Assembly (NCBI GenBank): GCA_022410635.1
Contig: JAJVDF010000208.1
Coordinates: 664,893-728,892 of the forward strand
Length of the DNA stretch: 64,000 nt
Source: Tretioscincus oriximinensis
Taxonomy: Eukaryota; Chordata; Lepidosauria; Squamata; Gymnophthalmidae
Direction: 5' to 3'
Below are positions 1-10,115 of the stretch, one piece after another. The first letter of the stretch is position 1, and each line of letters opens with the position of its first letter. Below the pieces are notes generated by a model that saw only the letters and a list, made by a program, of their open reading frames with translations, did not search any database and had not been told where the DNA came from. Position numbers and translations under genes: made by a program.

Positions 1-183
1 TGCCCTCTAGTGGTCTCAGTTCCAGCCTTCCCAGCTATTCAAAAGCAAGAAATTGTGATTAGATAAATGGGGACCATCACAGTTTGGTTTGGAAGATAGA
101 ATGTAAGCCTTGAAAAATAAGCCTGTGACCTGCTTTGAGTCCCTTCGGGTGAGAAACGTGGAGTATAAAAACCAACTTCTCCT
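1..183 (+). repeat. tRNA-derived SINE (family B), 5' cut by window edge
   Basis: The 3' part of a SINE seen in several copies here: 'cagctattcaaaagcaa', then 'gaagatagaatgtaagcc', then 'gggtgagaaacgtggagtataaaaacc'. It runs directly into a second, oppositely oriented copy, forming an inverted pair. Confidence 0.75.
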
Positions 184-318
184 TCCCCGTCATATTATGA
201 TGGTACCTGTTCATCTATTTACAATTACTTACTTTTGCACAGCCATCTCCATGGGCTCAATTCCTGACCTCTCTGTTGAAAAGACATTGCTCTTAACCTC
301 TGCACCGCAGTGCCTTAA
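184..318 (-). repeat. tRNA-derived SINE (family B), inverted partner
   Basis: Reverse-strand copy abutting the preceding plus copy. Its head, read on the minus strand, gives ggcactgcggtgcagaggtt, matching the head of the copy at 3606-3868. The two copies could pair in a transcript. Confidence 0.65.
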
Positions 319-714
319 GTAACACTTTGTTATGTGCATTGAAAACCTGATGCTTGTCCATATCGTTCAGGAATGTCTGACTCTTCGTGACTCCACTGAC
401 TGTAGCATGCCAGACCGCTCTATTCCCCACTGCCTGCTTAAGTTTGACCAAGCTCATATTGCTTGCCTCCACGCTCACATTGGGGACTGAAAAGTAAAAC
501 TGTATAAATAAGCGAGGTTTCTCTTAGGATTTCTCTGGCCCCATAGTGGAGTAAATTATATCGACACTTATTTTTAGATCTATTTAAAAATCTGATTCCT
601 TTTCCACTTTTCAAGCCAAGTGCACCAAGGCACTGAGCGGCCCATTCAAACTCTGTAAGGTAAAAGCTTAAACTCTTGAATCCACCTATTGCTGAGGTCT
701 AGGCAGACAGATAA

Positions 715-921
715 TAATGGATGTCTTGATCTTGCCTTCTGGGTGGAGCAACAGGCAGTCTTCCTGAAATGCCACTTGCAGGGAATGGAAAACAGGCAAA
801 GGCTTTGCTTTCTTCTGCTTTGAGATGCCCTGGTGCAATCGGTGGGCCACTGAATAAGACAGAATGCTGGAGTAGATGGTCTGTGGCCCTGTTGAGCATG
901 ACTCTACCTATGTTCTTAACT
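715..921 (+). repeat. CR1-type LINE 3' end (family D)
   Basis: Carries the series of phrases shared by many copies in the window: 'ggagcaacaggcagt', 'gaaatgccacttgcaggg', 'gggccactgaataagacagaatgctgg', ending in 'atgttctta'. The same phrases end the long CR1 copy at 43130-46424, which identifies the family. Confidence 0.75.
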
Positions 922-2036
922 GAAACCAACACTGTCCATAGCAAATGTAGGAGTAAGTTGTACTCCTTAGATAGGGCATTCCACACACAGTGTGTCACCA
1001 CTTAGAAGTCGGCCTATGCCATCACTGTGCCTATTACTACTTTAGTTATTAAAACCCAGATTGGCAGACACCACCTCAGGCCCTGCGCCAGGTAGATCCT
1101 ATCATAGCAGAATGGACCTGTTTTCTGTTGCAAAACCGGAGGGCAGGAGGAAAAAAGCATGTGTGTGTTTCGTTACACATCATTAGAGATGTGGAAGAGA
1201 TGCCTGGCTAGCTTTGAGTCAGAAGCAACTAGATTTCTCTTTCTCTCTCTCTCTCTTTTATTTAAGGGTGGGGGAGACTTTCAACTTGTGGGTTATGTGG
1301 TTGAAACTGCATAAAGTNCCTATGTCAGTGTTAGCATGGTGTCTTCAGGTAGCTGACACATCTCTTTCCCTGAACAGCTTATTTGGGTAAACCAGAGACT
1401 TCAACAACAGAGTCATTGATCCCTACAGGTACCTTTTTACAAGGTGGATTCTTTCACACATCCATTGCCCCTGGGTCTAGATTTGAAGTATGAGGTCACA
1501 TACCTTGCTGCCCCGGTAAGCTTCATTTGTGTCATTGAAGGCAGAATTATACAGATCCAAGGCATGGGGTTTTCCTTGTTGGATTTTGGAATTCCTTTTT
1601 TCCCTCCAAATTATTTATTTTTTAAAAATACATACCAATACAAAATTAGATAATTATGAATATTTTTCTTTTACTTTGTTCATTGACTTCCTCTCTTACT
1701 ACTCCATCTCTTATATTTTTGGCACAACATTTTATTTCTCCATAAATTATTCTATTGACCCCTCCAGATCAATGGTTTTCTCTTTAATCTTCAGAACTTG
1801 TGATTAGGAGGCCACCTTCCATTTCTTGTAAAAGAAAATCTATAAGAAGGCTCCATTTTTATTAAGTCAATTTTATAAGCCTATCTATCCCCTGATCAGA
1901 GACAGTTCTTGCTGTTATATCATATAGCATCACATTAATATTGTCCACGTTTTTAATCAGTCAAACCAGTAAATGAAACTGGCTTCCATGGAAGCATCAC
2001 CTGAAAGATTCTAAATATAAATGTACAAATTCTATA

Positions 2037-2232
2037 ATAAATAAATTAATGAGGATGATGTTTATTTATGTTTTCTCCACAACAGCCACCCCGTGTAGTA
2101 GGTGGGGCTGAGAGAAATCTAAAGAACTGGCTGGCCCATGGTGACCCACTGACCTCATGGAGAAGTGTGAAATTGAACCAGGAGAGTACCAGATAAGAGT
2201 CCAGCCCTCTGACCATTATGGCAAAATGGCTC
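2037..2232 (-). repeat. tRNA-derived SINE (family A), internally deleted
   Basis: Minus-strand copy of the SINE whose head reads gagccagtttggtgtagtgg. It has the central 'ctccacaacagccacc' and 'gtaggtggggctgagag' pieces and ends at tggctc. The segment between the tail and the centre is missing. Confidence 0.7.
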
Positions 2233-2618
2233 AGAATCTCTTACCAATACTTGCTAGCTTTATCACATGTCTACCACTTTTGATAAAAGGTGCCACTTTG
2301 ACAGATTTTGGTATTTAAGCGTCCTGGTGCCATGCTTATACTTAATGCATATGGTTACTAAATAGAATTGCAATTAAAAAAAATCCAGGGCAGGATAGAT
2401 GTGTAAAAGAGGACGTTTAAGGAGATGTTGCAAGCATTGTAAGCTACACTATCTAAAATTCCCTCTTTTATAAACCTGTTAAAGCTGAAGGTCTGCTGTC
2501 TTGGTTTTTGAAGCCAATGCTATTTCAAAATCCATCCCAAAACTCCATCCCATGCACCCAGGATTTGGGTACAAGAGGATCAGGAAGTCCCGAGTGATAG
2601 CTGCTCACAGTCTTCCCT

Positions 2619-2810
2619 AAAACTGGATGACCTTGGGCCAGTCACAGTTCTTTCGAACTCTCTCAGCCCCACCTACTCCACAGGGTGTCTGTCGTGGAGA
2701 AAGCAACAAAAGCTATGTGCACCACCTGATGGTAGGCCGCCCTGAGACCTTTGGGTATAGAGCGGGATATAAATACAAATAAATAAATAAAATTAAATAA
2801 ATAAATAAAA
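2619..2810 (+). repeat. tRNA-derived SINE (family A), 5'-truncated
   Basis: Starts inside the element at 'gatgaccttgggccagtc' and is then complete through 'gagcgggatataaatac' to an (AAAT)n tail. The tail resembles an L2-type LINE 3' end. Confidence 0.8.
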
Positions 2811-2906
2811 CTTGTTGCATGACGTAGATTTCAAAGAAATAGCTGCATTAATCTGGGTCCAGAAAATCCAGCAGTGGGTCTCATAGCACCCTAGAGGCTA
2901 ACAAAA

Positions 2907-3012
2907 AGAAGAATCTAGTTTTTATACCACACCCTTCTCACCCAAAGAGACTCAAAGCAGCTTACAAGGTTAATTTTTACCCAAAGCCTGAAATCTATCT
3001 TCCCCACCAGAT
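2907..3012 (-). repeat. SINE family B fragment
   Basis: Minus-strand 3' part ('tataccacacccttctcacc', 'actcaaagcagcttacaa'). Immediately after it, 'atctatcttcccc' and 'ggggaagatagat' form a small hairpin, and then a plus-strand copy begins. Confidence 0.6.
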
Positions 3013-3032
3013 TAGTGGGGAAGATAGATATT

Positions 3033-3340
3033 AGGCACGAATGGCTCAATCACTAAGAAAAGACGGTCATCTGGGAGATGGGGTTTCAAAGCCCTGTGTC
3101 GGAGGAGGGGTGAGCACCTTCCACTGGCCTGCAGCTCTAGCCAACTCAGCTATTCGAAAGAGATGCAAATTCATAATTTGCATATCAATTAGATAAATTA
3201 GTTCTACCATTAACTTGATGGAGAAGTTAGAATAAGAGGTAAACCTTGGAAAATTAACTCTGTAAGGGTGGGATATAAAACTCAATTATTATTATTATTC
3301 TTTTTCTTCTTTCTTTTTCTTTTTCTTCTTCTTCTGGTGC
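3033..3340 (+). repeat. tRNA-derived SINE (family B)
   Basis: Near full-length copy. The head 'aatggctcaatcactaag' resembles a pol III A box; 'gggtttcaaagccc' resembles a B box (GGTTCGAANCC). The body has 'gccaactcagctattcgaaag', and the tail is an (ATT)n/(TTC)n run. Confidence 0.75.
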
Positions 3341-3605
3341 TACTCATTAATCTACCTGAAATGTAGATTGAAAGCTATGTTTTTTAAAACAGCTGTGTTG
3401 GCTGAACTTAGGGCATTTAGAACTGACTTCTCACTTGGAAGACTGTCTCTTAACGACTGTGCCATTCATGCCTCAAGGTAGGCAGCAGGAGATGCTGTAG
3501 ACAAATCTACTTCTTCAGATGCTATGGGGTGAACAATGGCCTAGGGACCGACATTTATCGCAAGCAAGGTGTCTGAATAGCAATAGAATTGCAAATAAAG
3601 AATCC

Positions 3606-3868
3606 AGCTTGCACAAGAGGCACTGGGTGCAGGGGTTAAGAACAATGGTATTTCAACCGAGAAGTTGGCGTTCAAGGCCCACGTGTTTGCCATGGAGAGC
3701 CTAGCTGTTCGAAAGCAAGCAATTGCAAGTAGATTAATAGGTTCCATCACAATCTGTCATGGGGAAGATAGAATGTAAGCCTTTGGGCGAAAAACAGCAT
3801 GTAAGCCGCTTTGATTCCCTTTGGGTGAGAAAAGCAGAGTATAAAAACTTAATTCTTATTATTATTCC
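3606..3868 (+). repeat. tRNA-derived SINE (family B)
   Basis: Head 'aggcactgggtgcagggg', body 'gcctagctgttcgaaagc' and 'ggggaagatagaatgtaagc', tail 'gagtataaaaacttaatt' and (ATT)n. The head differs from that of the 3033-3340 copy, suggesting two subfamilies. Confidence 0.7.
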
Positions 3869-4041
3869 ATAACATCTCAAGAAGACGACTTGACTGTTAG
3901 TCTCTAAGGTGCTACAAGACTCCCTTGCATGCATCTTTCTCTCTCCTCATCTGTCTGAAGAATTAGACTTGTCTATGGAAGCGCATGCTGCCTACCTTTA
4001 CCTTGTTAATCTCAGGTGCAACGAGCCCCCCTTGCTAGGTT
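3869..4041 (+). repeat. Foldback element (family C), diverged copy
   Basis: Contains 'gttagtctctaaggtgctac', 'ctgtctgaagaattagactt' and 'gcatgctgcctacctttacc', the conserved phrases of the palindromic element best preserved at 35128-35343. It is degraded on the left arm. Confidence 0.6.
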
Positions 4042-4196
4042 AATAACATGTGACTAATAGTGCTCACAGCATACTTTGAGCCTGCTGTGGCCAAGATCTG
4101 TTTGTGTATTTGCTTTAACCAAACGCAGCTTTTAACAGTTTAGCGCTGGATATAACAAAAGGAAGGAAAATAATAAGGACTTAAACCAACAGGACA

Positions 4197-4500
4197 TTTT
4201 TTTATTTTATTTTGGGGGCAGCGGTACACAAAAGCAGCTGAACCTCTCCCTAGCAGCTGCTTGCGGGAGGGAAACAAAGCAGGACCCAACGTTTATGGAG
4301 CCGCTTGAAAAGGGGTTTCATCAAAGCATGTGTTGCTCGGGCGGCTGGCTGGTGCAGAGACATCTGCTTGCGGCCGGGCAGCTCTCCTCCTCCCGCCAGC
4401 TGTCTGATTGTTTCCCGTTGCACCTTCCCTGCATTTTAAAAGCTGCCGCTTGAATTTGATCCCAACGTCCTGCTCTATTGGCCTNGGATTAGCCAGATGG
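4197..4500. other. Repeat-free GC-richer block in intron 6
   Basis: About 300 bases without any recognisable element and with several CpGs ('ttgctcgggcggctggctgg', 'cttgcggccgggcag'), in contrast to its AT-rich surroundings. It could be a conserved regulatory element, but no alignment is available, so this is only a composition-based flag. Confidence 0.35.
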
Positions 4501-5265
4501 TTTAGGGAGGTCTCCCCAAGACGAGAGTGCGGATGTTTCTAACTGTCCAGGAAAAAAAGAGCTTTTCTGGAGGAAAGGAAAAGCATAGCTCACCTGGTTC
4601 TCCCTGAGCTTGGAGCCAGTGTAGGGTGAAATGTGGAGAAGCCGTGGACTTCAAGAGCTAGGGAATCCTGGGTTCAAACCCCCTGTTTTGCCAGGAACCT
4701 GTAGGCAGAGTAGAAATGGGAATCCCCTTCCCTTGTTTCTCCTTTTTCCCTTAGTGTCATTTGGATAGAAGAGGCCTATTAAGCTGCCCGATTCAATCTC
4801 CAGGCCCCGCTCAGGAGTAAGCAATGTCAAGCCACTTCTATATCTCTGGCAAGAAAAATGCAGTCTGGTGCCCAGGGAATCTGGGTGTGTCTGTACCTCG
4901 GTGGTATAGCAAATGCCCAGTTCAATACCTAACTTCTTCCCAGAAGTAAATTACCCAGTGGTAAACTGATTCTGGGTCACTGCCACGAAAACTAAACAGA
5001 AGTTCCCATGCAGTCAACCAGGAGTTGGCACCCAACAACAACTAACAATGAATTTTGAGATGAGAAGAAAGTGGTTGTTGAGGGTTGTTTTTTTTATCAA
5101 CCCTGGTTCTGAAATTCCATAGGCTAAAAAGTGCCAAAACCAGTAGATGGCAGCTTTGATTCCTTTCCCAGAATGCCCCTGAAAGGTTTCAAATCCATGC
5201 TGCCTTGATGGGTGAGCGTGGTGTGATAGCCCAGGTGAAAATGGGGTGAAAAATATTAGCTCCCA

Positions 5266-5530
5266 TAAATTTATTATTTATTTATTTATACTTATATCCC
5301 GCTCTATACCCGAAGGTCTCAAGGCGGCCAACCGTAGTGAGGCGCACATAGCTTTTGTTGCTTTCTCCACAACAGACACCCACCCTGTGGAGTAGGTGGG
5401 GCTGAGAGAGTTCTAAAGAACTGTGACTGGCCCAAGGTCACCCTGCTGGCCTTCATGAAGGAGTGGGGAATCGAACCAGGAGACTACTGGATAAGAGTCC
5501 CACACTCTAACCACTATACCAAACTGGCTC
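5266..5530 (-). repeat. tRNA-derived SINE (family A), near full length
   Basis: One of the most complete copies. On the minus strand it starts gagccagtttggtatagtgg and keeps the tRNA-like 'ggttcgattccccactcc' B-box region. It then continues through 'tggccgccttgagacct' to an (AAAT)n tail. It lies 230 bp before exon 7. Confidence 0.85.
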
Positions 5531-5759
5531 TTAAAAATGTCTTCTTCCAAGAATGGCAAATATTTCTCATCCACATCTTATGCCTTCAATGGACAAAACA
5601 GTGAGTGAGTTGGGGGATAATCTGTCTGTCCATAATAAATGGTTCCAGCTCAACATGTTTCTTGCGTGCCATGTTGATCAGAGAAAATAATGAGACCTTC
5701 ATTGCTGTGGCCCAGGAAATCCTAATTTCTTTGTTCATTGTCTTTTTCCTTCTCTCCAG

Positions 5760-5891
5760 GGTGCTGGAACAGCGATTGGGGAGCTACCTCCATACTTCAT
5801 GGCCAGGGCAGCTCGTCTCTCAGGGGCTGAGCCCGACGATGAAGAGTATCAAGAGTTTGAGGAGATGCTTGAACACGCAGAGACGGCACAG
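5760..5891 (+). CDS. VMP1: VMP1 exon 7 (internal coding exon)
   Basis: VMP1 is a multi-pass ER membrane protein of the VTT (DedA/TMEM41B-like) family. It acts in autophagosome formation, ER contact sites and phospholipid scrambling. This exon encodes 44 residues, about 196-239 if the upstream part matches the human length. It is recognised by the run [19 protein letters not shown] followed by a very acidic stretch ([18 protein letters not shown]). The YFMAR segment fits the [F/Y]xxx[R/K] motif of the VTT domain. The acceptor is a clean ctctccag; the donor is gtaaca, weaker than consensus. The exon is phase 0 at both ends (132 nt), so skipping it would keep the frame. Against the human protein as I recall it, the start reads GAGTAIGEL where human has GIGTAIGEL, and ETAQ replaces ESAQ. 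Identification is by recall of the family sequence, not by a search. Confidence 0.96.
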
Positions 5892-6057
5892 GTAACAAGA
5901 CTCCCAAGATCAGCATCCAGCGTCTGGCCTCAACTGTTCACCTATGGTTCTGAGCAGGCTCTTCTGAATATGCCACACTATTTTCTGGATAGAACTCTTG
6001 AGGACCGAAAGCATGGACAGAGAGCAAAGAGCTCCTTATCCATGCAAGACAGCATTT

Positions 6058-6300
6058 AAGAGGACACCTGATTGGAGTATATAAAATCATTAGTGGTGTG
6101 TGGCAAAGGTGAAGAGGGAAAAGTATTTTCTCTACCCCACAACGTTAGAACCAGGGTCTATGTGTCTATGAAGCTGATAACTTCTTGAATAAGGGAAAGG
6201 ATTCTGGTGGAATCTACTACCAGAATATGTGGTGAAAGTAACCAACCTGGATATCTTTAAGAAACGGTTATAAGTCCATGGAGACCACCAGGACTTCTGC
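6058..6300 (+). repeat. CR1-type LINE fragment (family D)
   Basis: Matches the segment upstream of the CR1 3' end: 'gtatataaaatcattagtgg', 'gaaccagggtctatg' and 'ttaagaaacggttataag'. In longer copies this corresponds to the C-terminal part of ORF2. Confidence 0.6.
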
Positions 6301-6500
6301 AAAGCAGAAGGACTGGGTTTTTATACCACACTTTTCTCACAGTATGGTATAAAGGGACTCAAAGCAGAAAAGATCTTAGGAAGATGACTAATCTGAATTA
6401 GAGTCCATGAGATATTAGCCACCAAATCTGGCAATTAGATGAATAAATGATATGCTTCTGTGCTGCCAGCAACAGAAGGACTGGGGATACACCTCCTATG

Positions 6501-6991
6501 TAGGGTTGCCTTTTTTTTTTTTAACCCAAAACTGGGATTGGGGTGGTGGTGGAGCATGCACCCGCGTGCGCACACATGCGTGCTTGTGGTGAGACAGAAT
6601 AGAGCTGCACAAAATCTCTGTTCTCCTGTCAAAACCCCAAGCGTTTTTCCTCTGCTGGAGGTGAGTTGGTGTGCTCTGCCTGACAGCAGGCGCNAAACCC
6701 CGCCTCCAGCAGAGGATCAGCTATGGCATGCTCCGAGGTTCCTTCCAGGACCCTGGAAAGCGTTGTTCAAGTTGCAGCCGTCAGTCCTAATGGCTCCTTT
6801 GCCTTTAAAAACCTGGATTTTATATTCCGTGATGCAGCAAAACTCGGATTGGACTATACCCTATAAACCCTATAGTCAAAACCTGGATTGGACTATACCC
6901 TATAAACCCTATAGTCAAAACCCGGATTGGACTATAGTTTAGTCACCAAAGCTGGGATTGTCCCACCTTCCCGGGACGTATTGCAACCTTA
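6501..6991. mobile_element. Non-autonomous hAT-like DNA element, 491 bp
   Basis: The ends are TAGGGTTGC and GCAACCTTA, an inverted pair with one mismatch. They are flanked by CTCCTATG (6493-6500) and CACTTATG (6992-6999), a 6-of-8 match as expected for a decayed 8-bp target duplication. Inside are a 13-bp inverted pair (cctctgctggagg / cctccagcagagg) and a 39-bp tandem repeat. No transposase is encoded. The hAT assignment rests on the 8-bp duplication and TAG start. Confidence 0.6.
6839..6937 (+). repeat. 39-bp tandem repeat, 2.5 copies
   Basis: Units at 6839-6877 and 6878-6916 and a partial unit at 6917-6937, nearly identical, each containing 'ggattggactatacccta'. The 39-bp period is a multiple of three, so the stretch reads as a repeated 13-residue peptide in one frame. 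There is no sign that it is translated. Confidence 0.85.
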
Positions 6992-7114
6992 CACTTATGA
7001 GGGGATCTTAAGACCTCTTGATGGGCGGAGCTTCTGTTGCTGCAGCCAATCAGGATCAACTCACAGTTAGTGGCATGAATTACCTTCTAGATCCAAGAAC
7101 ATCACCCCACAGGT

Positions 7115-7230
7115 AAGTATAATAATGGGGCTTTCATTCTATCTCACCCATCATGTTGTGATGGTACCTATTCATCTACTTGTGATTTCCCATTGCTCGT
7201 CATGTGCCATGGAGGACACGTGAATCAAAT
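7115..7230 (-). repeat. SINE family B fragment
   Basis: Contains 'ctttcattctatctcacc', 'tgttgtgatggtacctat' and 'catctacttgtgatttcc', the reverse of the SINE body around its 'gaagatagaatg' segment. Both ends are missing. Confidence 0.55.
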
Positions 7231-7279
7231 GTTATTACAATGTATGCCTAGATATCACTTCCGGAGGGGAGGATTCTTC

Positions 7280-7865
7280 TAAAAGCCTTTTACAGGAAAT
7301 CTGCTTCCTGCTTTGGAAGTCCCAAAGTAATTGGTGGACCACCGCGTGAGACAGGATATTTAAATAGATGTTCTGTGGCCTGATCCAGCAGGATTTCCCT
7401 TATGTTCTTATATAAAGGGTGGCAAGGGACTTTGTAGTATACTAATAATTTGGACAGGATGGTCATACCCTGATTCCCAGTGATGGAACATTCAATCCAA
7501 ACAGGCCAAGCTAATCTTGAATTCCATTCCAAATATAAGACTATATGATCCCTTCTCACTCATCTGTTCTCTGTGCAAAAAGAAGCAGGATGTCTTAAAA
7601 GGCCATCGTCTTGCCTTCATCTTCTACTTGAGCTGCTCGGAATCACTTGGTGGGCCACCAAGTGAAATGAAATATCGGACTAAATAAGTGGTGGCCAAAT
7701 CTAGCTGAACTTTTCTTTTATTGCCTGTCAAGGACATTTGCAAGGAGTTAAAGACAGGGAGAGTTTTGCCTTCACCTTCTGCTTGAAATACCAGAAACAA
7801 TTGGTGACCAATACTAGATAGAATGCTGCACTAGATGGACTGATCCAGCAGTCTCCTTTGTTACT
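7280..7865 (+). repeat. Run of CR1-type LINE 3' ends (family D)
   Basis: At least three successive same-orientation remnants, each with the '...ttctgcttgaaat..', 'aattggtggaccac' and 'gaatgctg-actagatgg' phrases and ending in tatgttctta or a decayed version. They may be tandem duplication products or separate insertions. Confidence 0.65.
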
Positions 7866-8399
7866 TTGAAAGCTCAGGCAACGGTCCAATGTGTCTGTAT
7901 ACCTGAGGGCAGCAATCAATTTTATGGCAGTTCTCAAACTGCTCTCCTCCAGATGTTTAGCGAACAGCAGCTGCAGGCATTCTACTCCCACCTGGAATGG
8001 GATGCAAGAGTGGAATGTTGGAAGTTCGTTTCAGGAACATCTGGTGACCTTGAGTGGTGCAGAGCAATCCAGTTCCCCATGTCTCTTCCGTTGTTGTCCT
8101 CTGTTATTCTACAGGCACCATCATGTTGCTCTTCAATCTCCATCAACATCATCAGTGGTGTTTATTTCTCAGGCACAACTGATATCTATAAATATCACCT
8201 TTCTGCTTCCTCTGAATAATCAGACACCTTTCCATCTTCCCCGGAGACCCGCAAACGGACAGACACCAGAATCTGTCCATGCTTGGTGGGTCAGTTCAGC
8301 CGTCAGCCACCAGTGTTAGTCACCCGTTTGTTGAATAAGCTTTTGTAAACACATACTGGTAAGAGTTGACAGCTATTGCCTGCAGGCAGCTAAGAGTAG

Positions 8400-9130
8400 C
8401 GTGAGAAGCCACCGTGCGGTGACCCAGCCTCCAAAAAGCTTGCGAGTTACGCATGCAGAATTCCAGCCGTATTCTCGTGCCGTCTGGTTCCCTGTCCAGA
8501 AAAATAAAAAAAGGAAAAGGCAGAAAAAAAAGAAAAAATATATTTGGCTGGTTTCCCGAGTTACAATCAGTTCCTACACTTTTGTTTACTCTTCCTCCTC
8601 CTCTCCTCTATTTCTCCCACTCCCTTAAAGAAATAAAAGCACAGAAAGGGATTATGGCAGCCCTGTGGATGTCAGGAAACTTATCAAGATCTGCTGGTGG
8701 CGATGCAGCGTCAGTTAGCAAGCACTTGGGGGTAGAGTTCCCGCCTTCCCACCCTCCAGCCCGCCAATCCACCCCCTTTGAGTTCATTTCTTCCTCCGAC
8801 TTCTCTGAACCTTTTGCTGGTTGTGGTTTGTCTGGTCATCACATGATTTCTCAGAAAATTCCCCCTTCTCTCCATTTCCAGTAAACTGTTTGAACAGGGA
8901 TGAGTCACGGTAAAAACAGCCACCCTGTAACCACAGAACTTGTTAAAGAATTTGTCAACGTGGACTCCTTTTGTGTGATGTGTGTTGTATCTCTCTCCCC
9001 CTTTTTTCTTTGACGGAGATGTCCAGCTGAACTTTGTCAACTCTCGGGGGTGAACAATGCGTCCAAAAGTCCCGTCAGATCCACTTCCGGTTTGGTAAAC
9101 TCCAGAATGAGTGGAAGGTTTATAGTGGGT
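8400..9130. promoter_or_regulatory. Repeat-free block with AP-1 and RUNX motifs
   Basis: A perfect AP-1 site TGAGTCA at 8901-8907 and a RUNX site AACCACA at 8929-8935 lie within 35 bp, in a stretch without transposon signatures inside a repeat-laden intron. A 232-codon open frame lies across it on the minus strand but looks fortuitous. The enhancer idea is inference. Confidence 0.35.
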
Positions 9131-9624
9131 TAAAACAGGGACCCCCCCAGAGGAGAGAGGCCATGATGAAGAAATCCCTCTATGTATTTCTTCAAGGTTC
9201 TCTTCCCCCCCCCCCCCCCCGTCTCCTTGTATGGAAAATTGCTTTCTACCTCTCAATTTGGCATTTCTCTTTGCCCTTTGTTTCCTGCCACAGAACATAC
9301 AAAACATGCCAGCCGCGCCCTTTGCTGTGAAGAAATGGGAGGCATGGTAGAATAGTGAAAGTTGCCCATCCCCATCGGCAGGAAGATTTGGTTGAGGTGA
9401 ATGTGGCACCTGAAAGAGGATTTAGGTCTCTGGGCCAGGTTCTCGGCTGATCCGTTTATTATTTTCTCAACTGGATTTTGTTAGAACTCAACAGTAGTCA
9501 CAGATCGTTCTGTTCAATTTACATATGACCAATACTAGATAATAAAACACGTGGAAGTCCAGGTCAAATTGGCAAAGGTAGCAAGGATATATTCTCAATT
9601 AAATACTTCAAATAGGTTTGAAAT

Positions 9625-9672
9625 AAAATTATATATATATAATTATATATATATATAATATATATATATATT
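9625..9672. repeat. (TA)n microsatellite
   Basis: Alternating TA with two small interruptions, self-complementary throughout. Confidence 0.9.
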
Positions 9673-9798
9673 TCTCTGCTGGTTCTTCCAAAGGTATTCA
9701 GTAGACTTTTTGAATCCACCTGCTTTATACTGTCGTTCCTTCTATTTGTCTGCATTGCCCAGTTTTTGTGTTGTTGTTATTATTATTAATAATAATAG

Positions 9799-10034
9799 GA
9801 GCCAGTTTAGTGCAATGATTAGAGTGTGGGACTCTTATCTGGTAGTCTCCCGGTTTGATTCCCAACTTCTACATGAGCCAGTCACAGTTCTTTGAACTCT
9901 CTCAGCCCCACCTATTCACCTTTCTCCACAGGGTGTCTGTTGTGGAGAAAGCAACAAAAATTATGTGTGCCACCCTATGGTAGGCCGCCCTGAGAGCCTC
10001 GGGTATAGGGCAGGATAGAAATACAAATAAATAA
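9799..10034 (+). repeat. tRNA-derived SINE (family A), full length
   Basis: Complete copy from gagccagtttagtgcaatga through the tRNA-like 'cggtttgattcccaactt', 'cagggtgtctgttgtgg' and 'gtaggccgccctgagag' to 'aaatacaaataaataaa', after which a long (ATT)n array begins. Confidence 0.85.
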
Positions 10035-10109
<75 letters not shown>

Positions 10110-10115
10110 TATTAT
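10035..10115 (+). repeat. (ATT)n microsatellite, about 26 units
   Basis: Uninterrupted TTA/ATT trinucleotides that grew from the tail of the preceding SINE. Likely to be length-polymorphic. Confidence 0.95.

Larger units (their letters stand above)
1..5759 (+). other. VMP1 intron 6 (3' part)
   Basis: Non-coding sequence up to the exon 7 acceptor at 5758-5759. SINE and CR1 copies listed separately occupy parts of it. I recognise nothing in 319-714, 922-2036, 2233-2618, 4042-4196 or 4500-5265 apart from a short CT run near 1240. A repeat-free, CpG-containing block lies at 4197-4500. Confidence 0.8.

Noticed and set aside
6460..6942. 160-codon frame with a 13-residue repeat
   Set aside because: The repeat is a DNA minisatellite inside a transposable element, and the frame contains an N and homopolymer-derived residues.
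8711..9409. 232-codon open frame on the minus strand
   Set aside because: No recognisable domain, runs through poly-G and low-complexity sequence, and has no splice context suggesting a gene. An open frame this long can arise by chance in GC-richer intron sequence.
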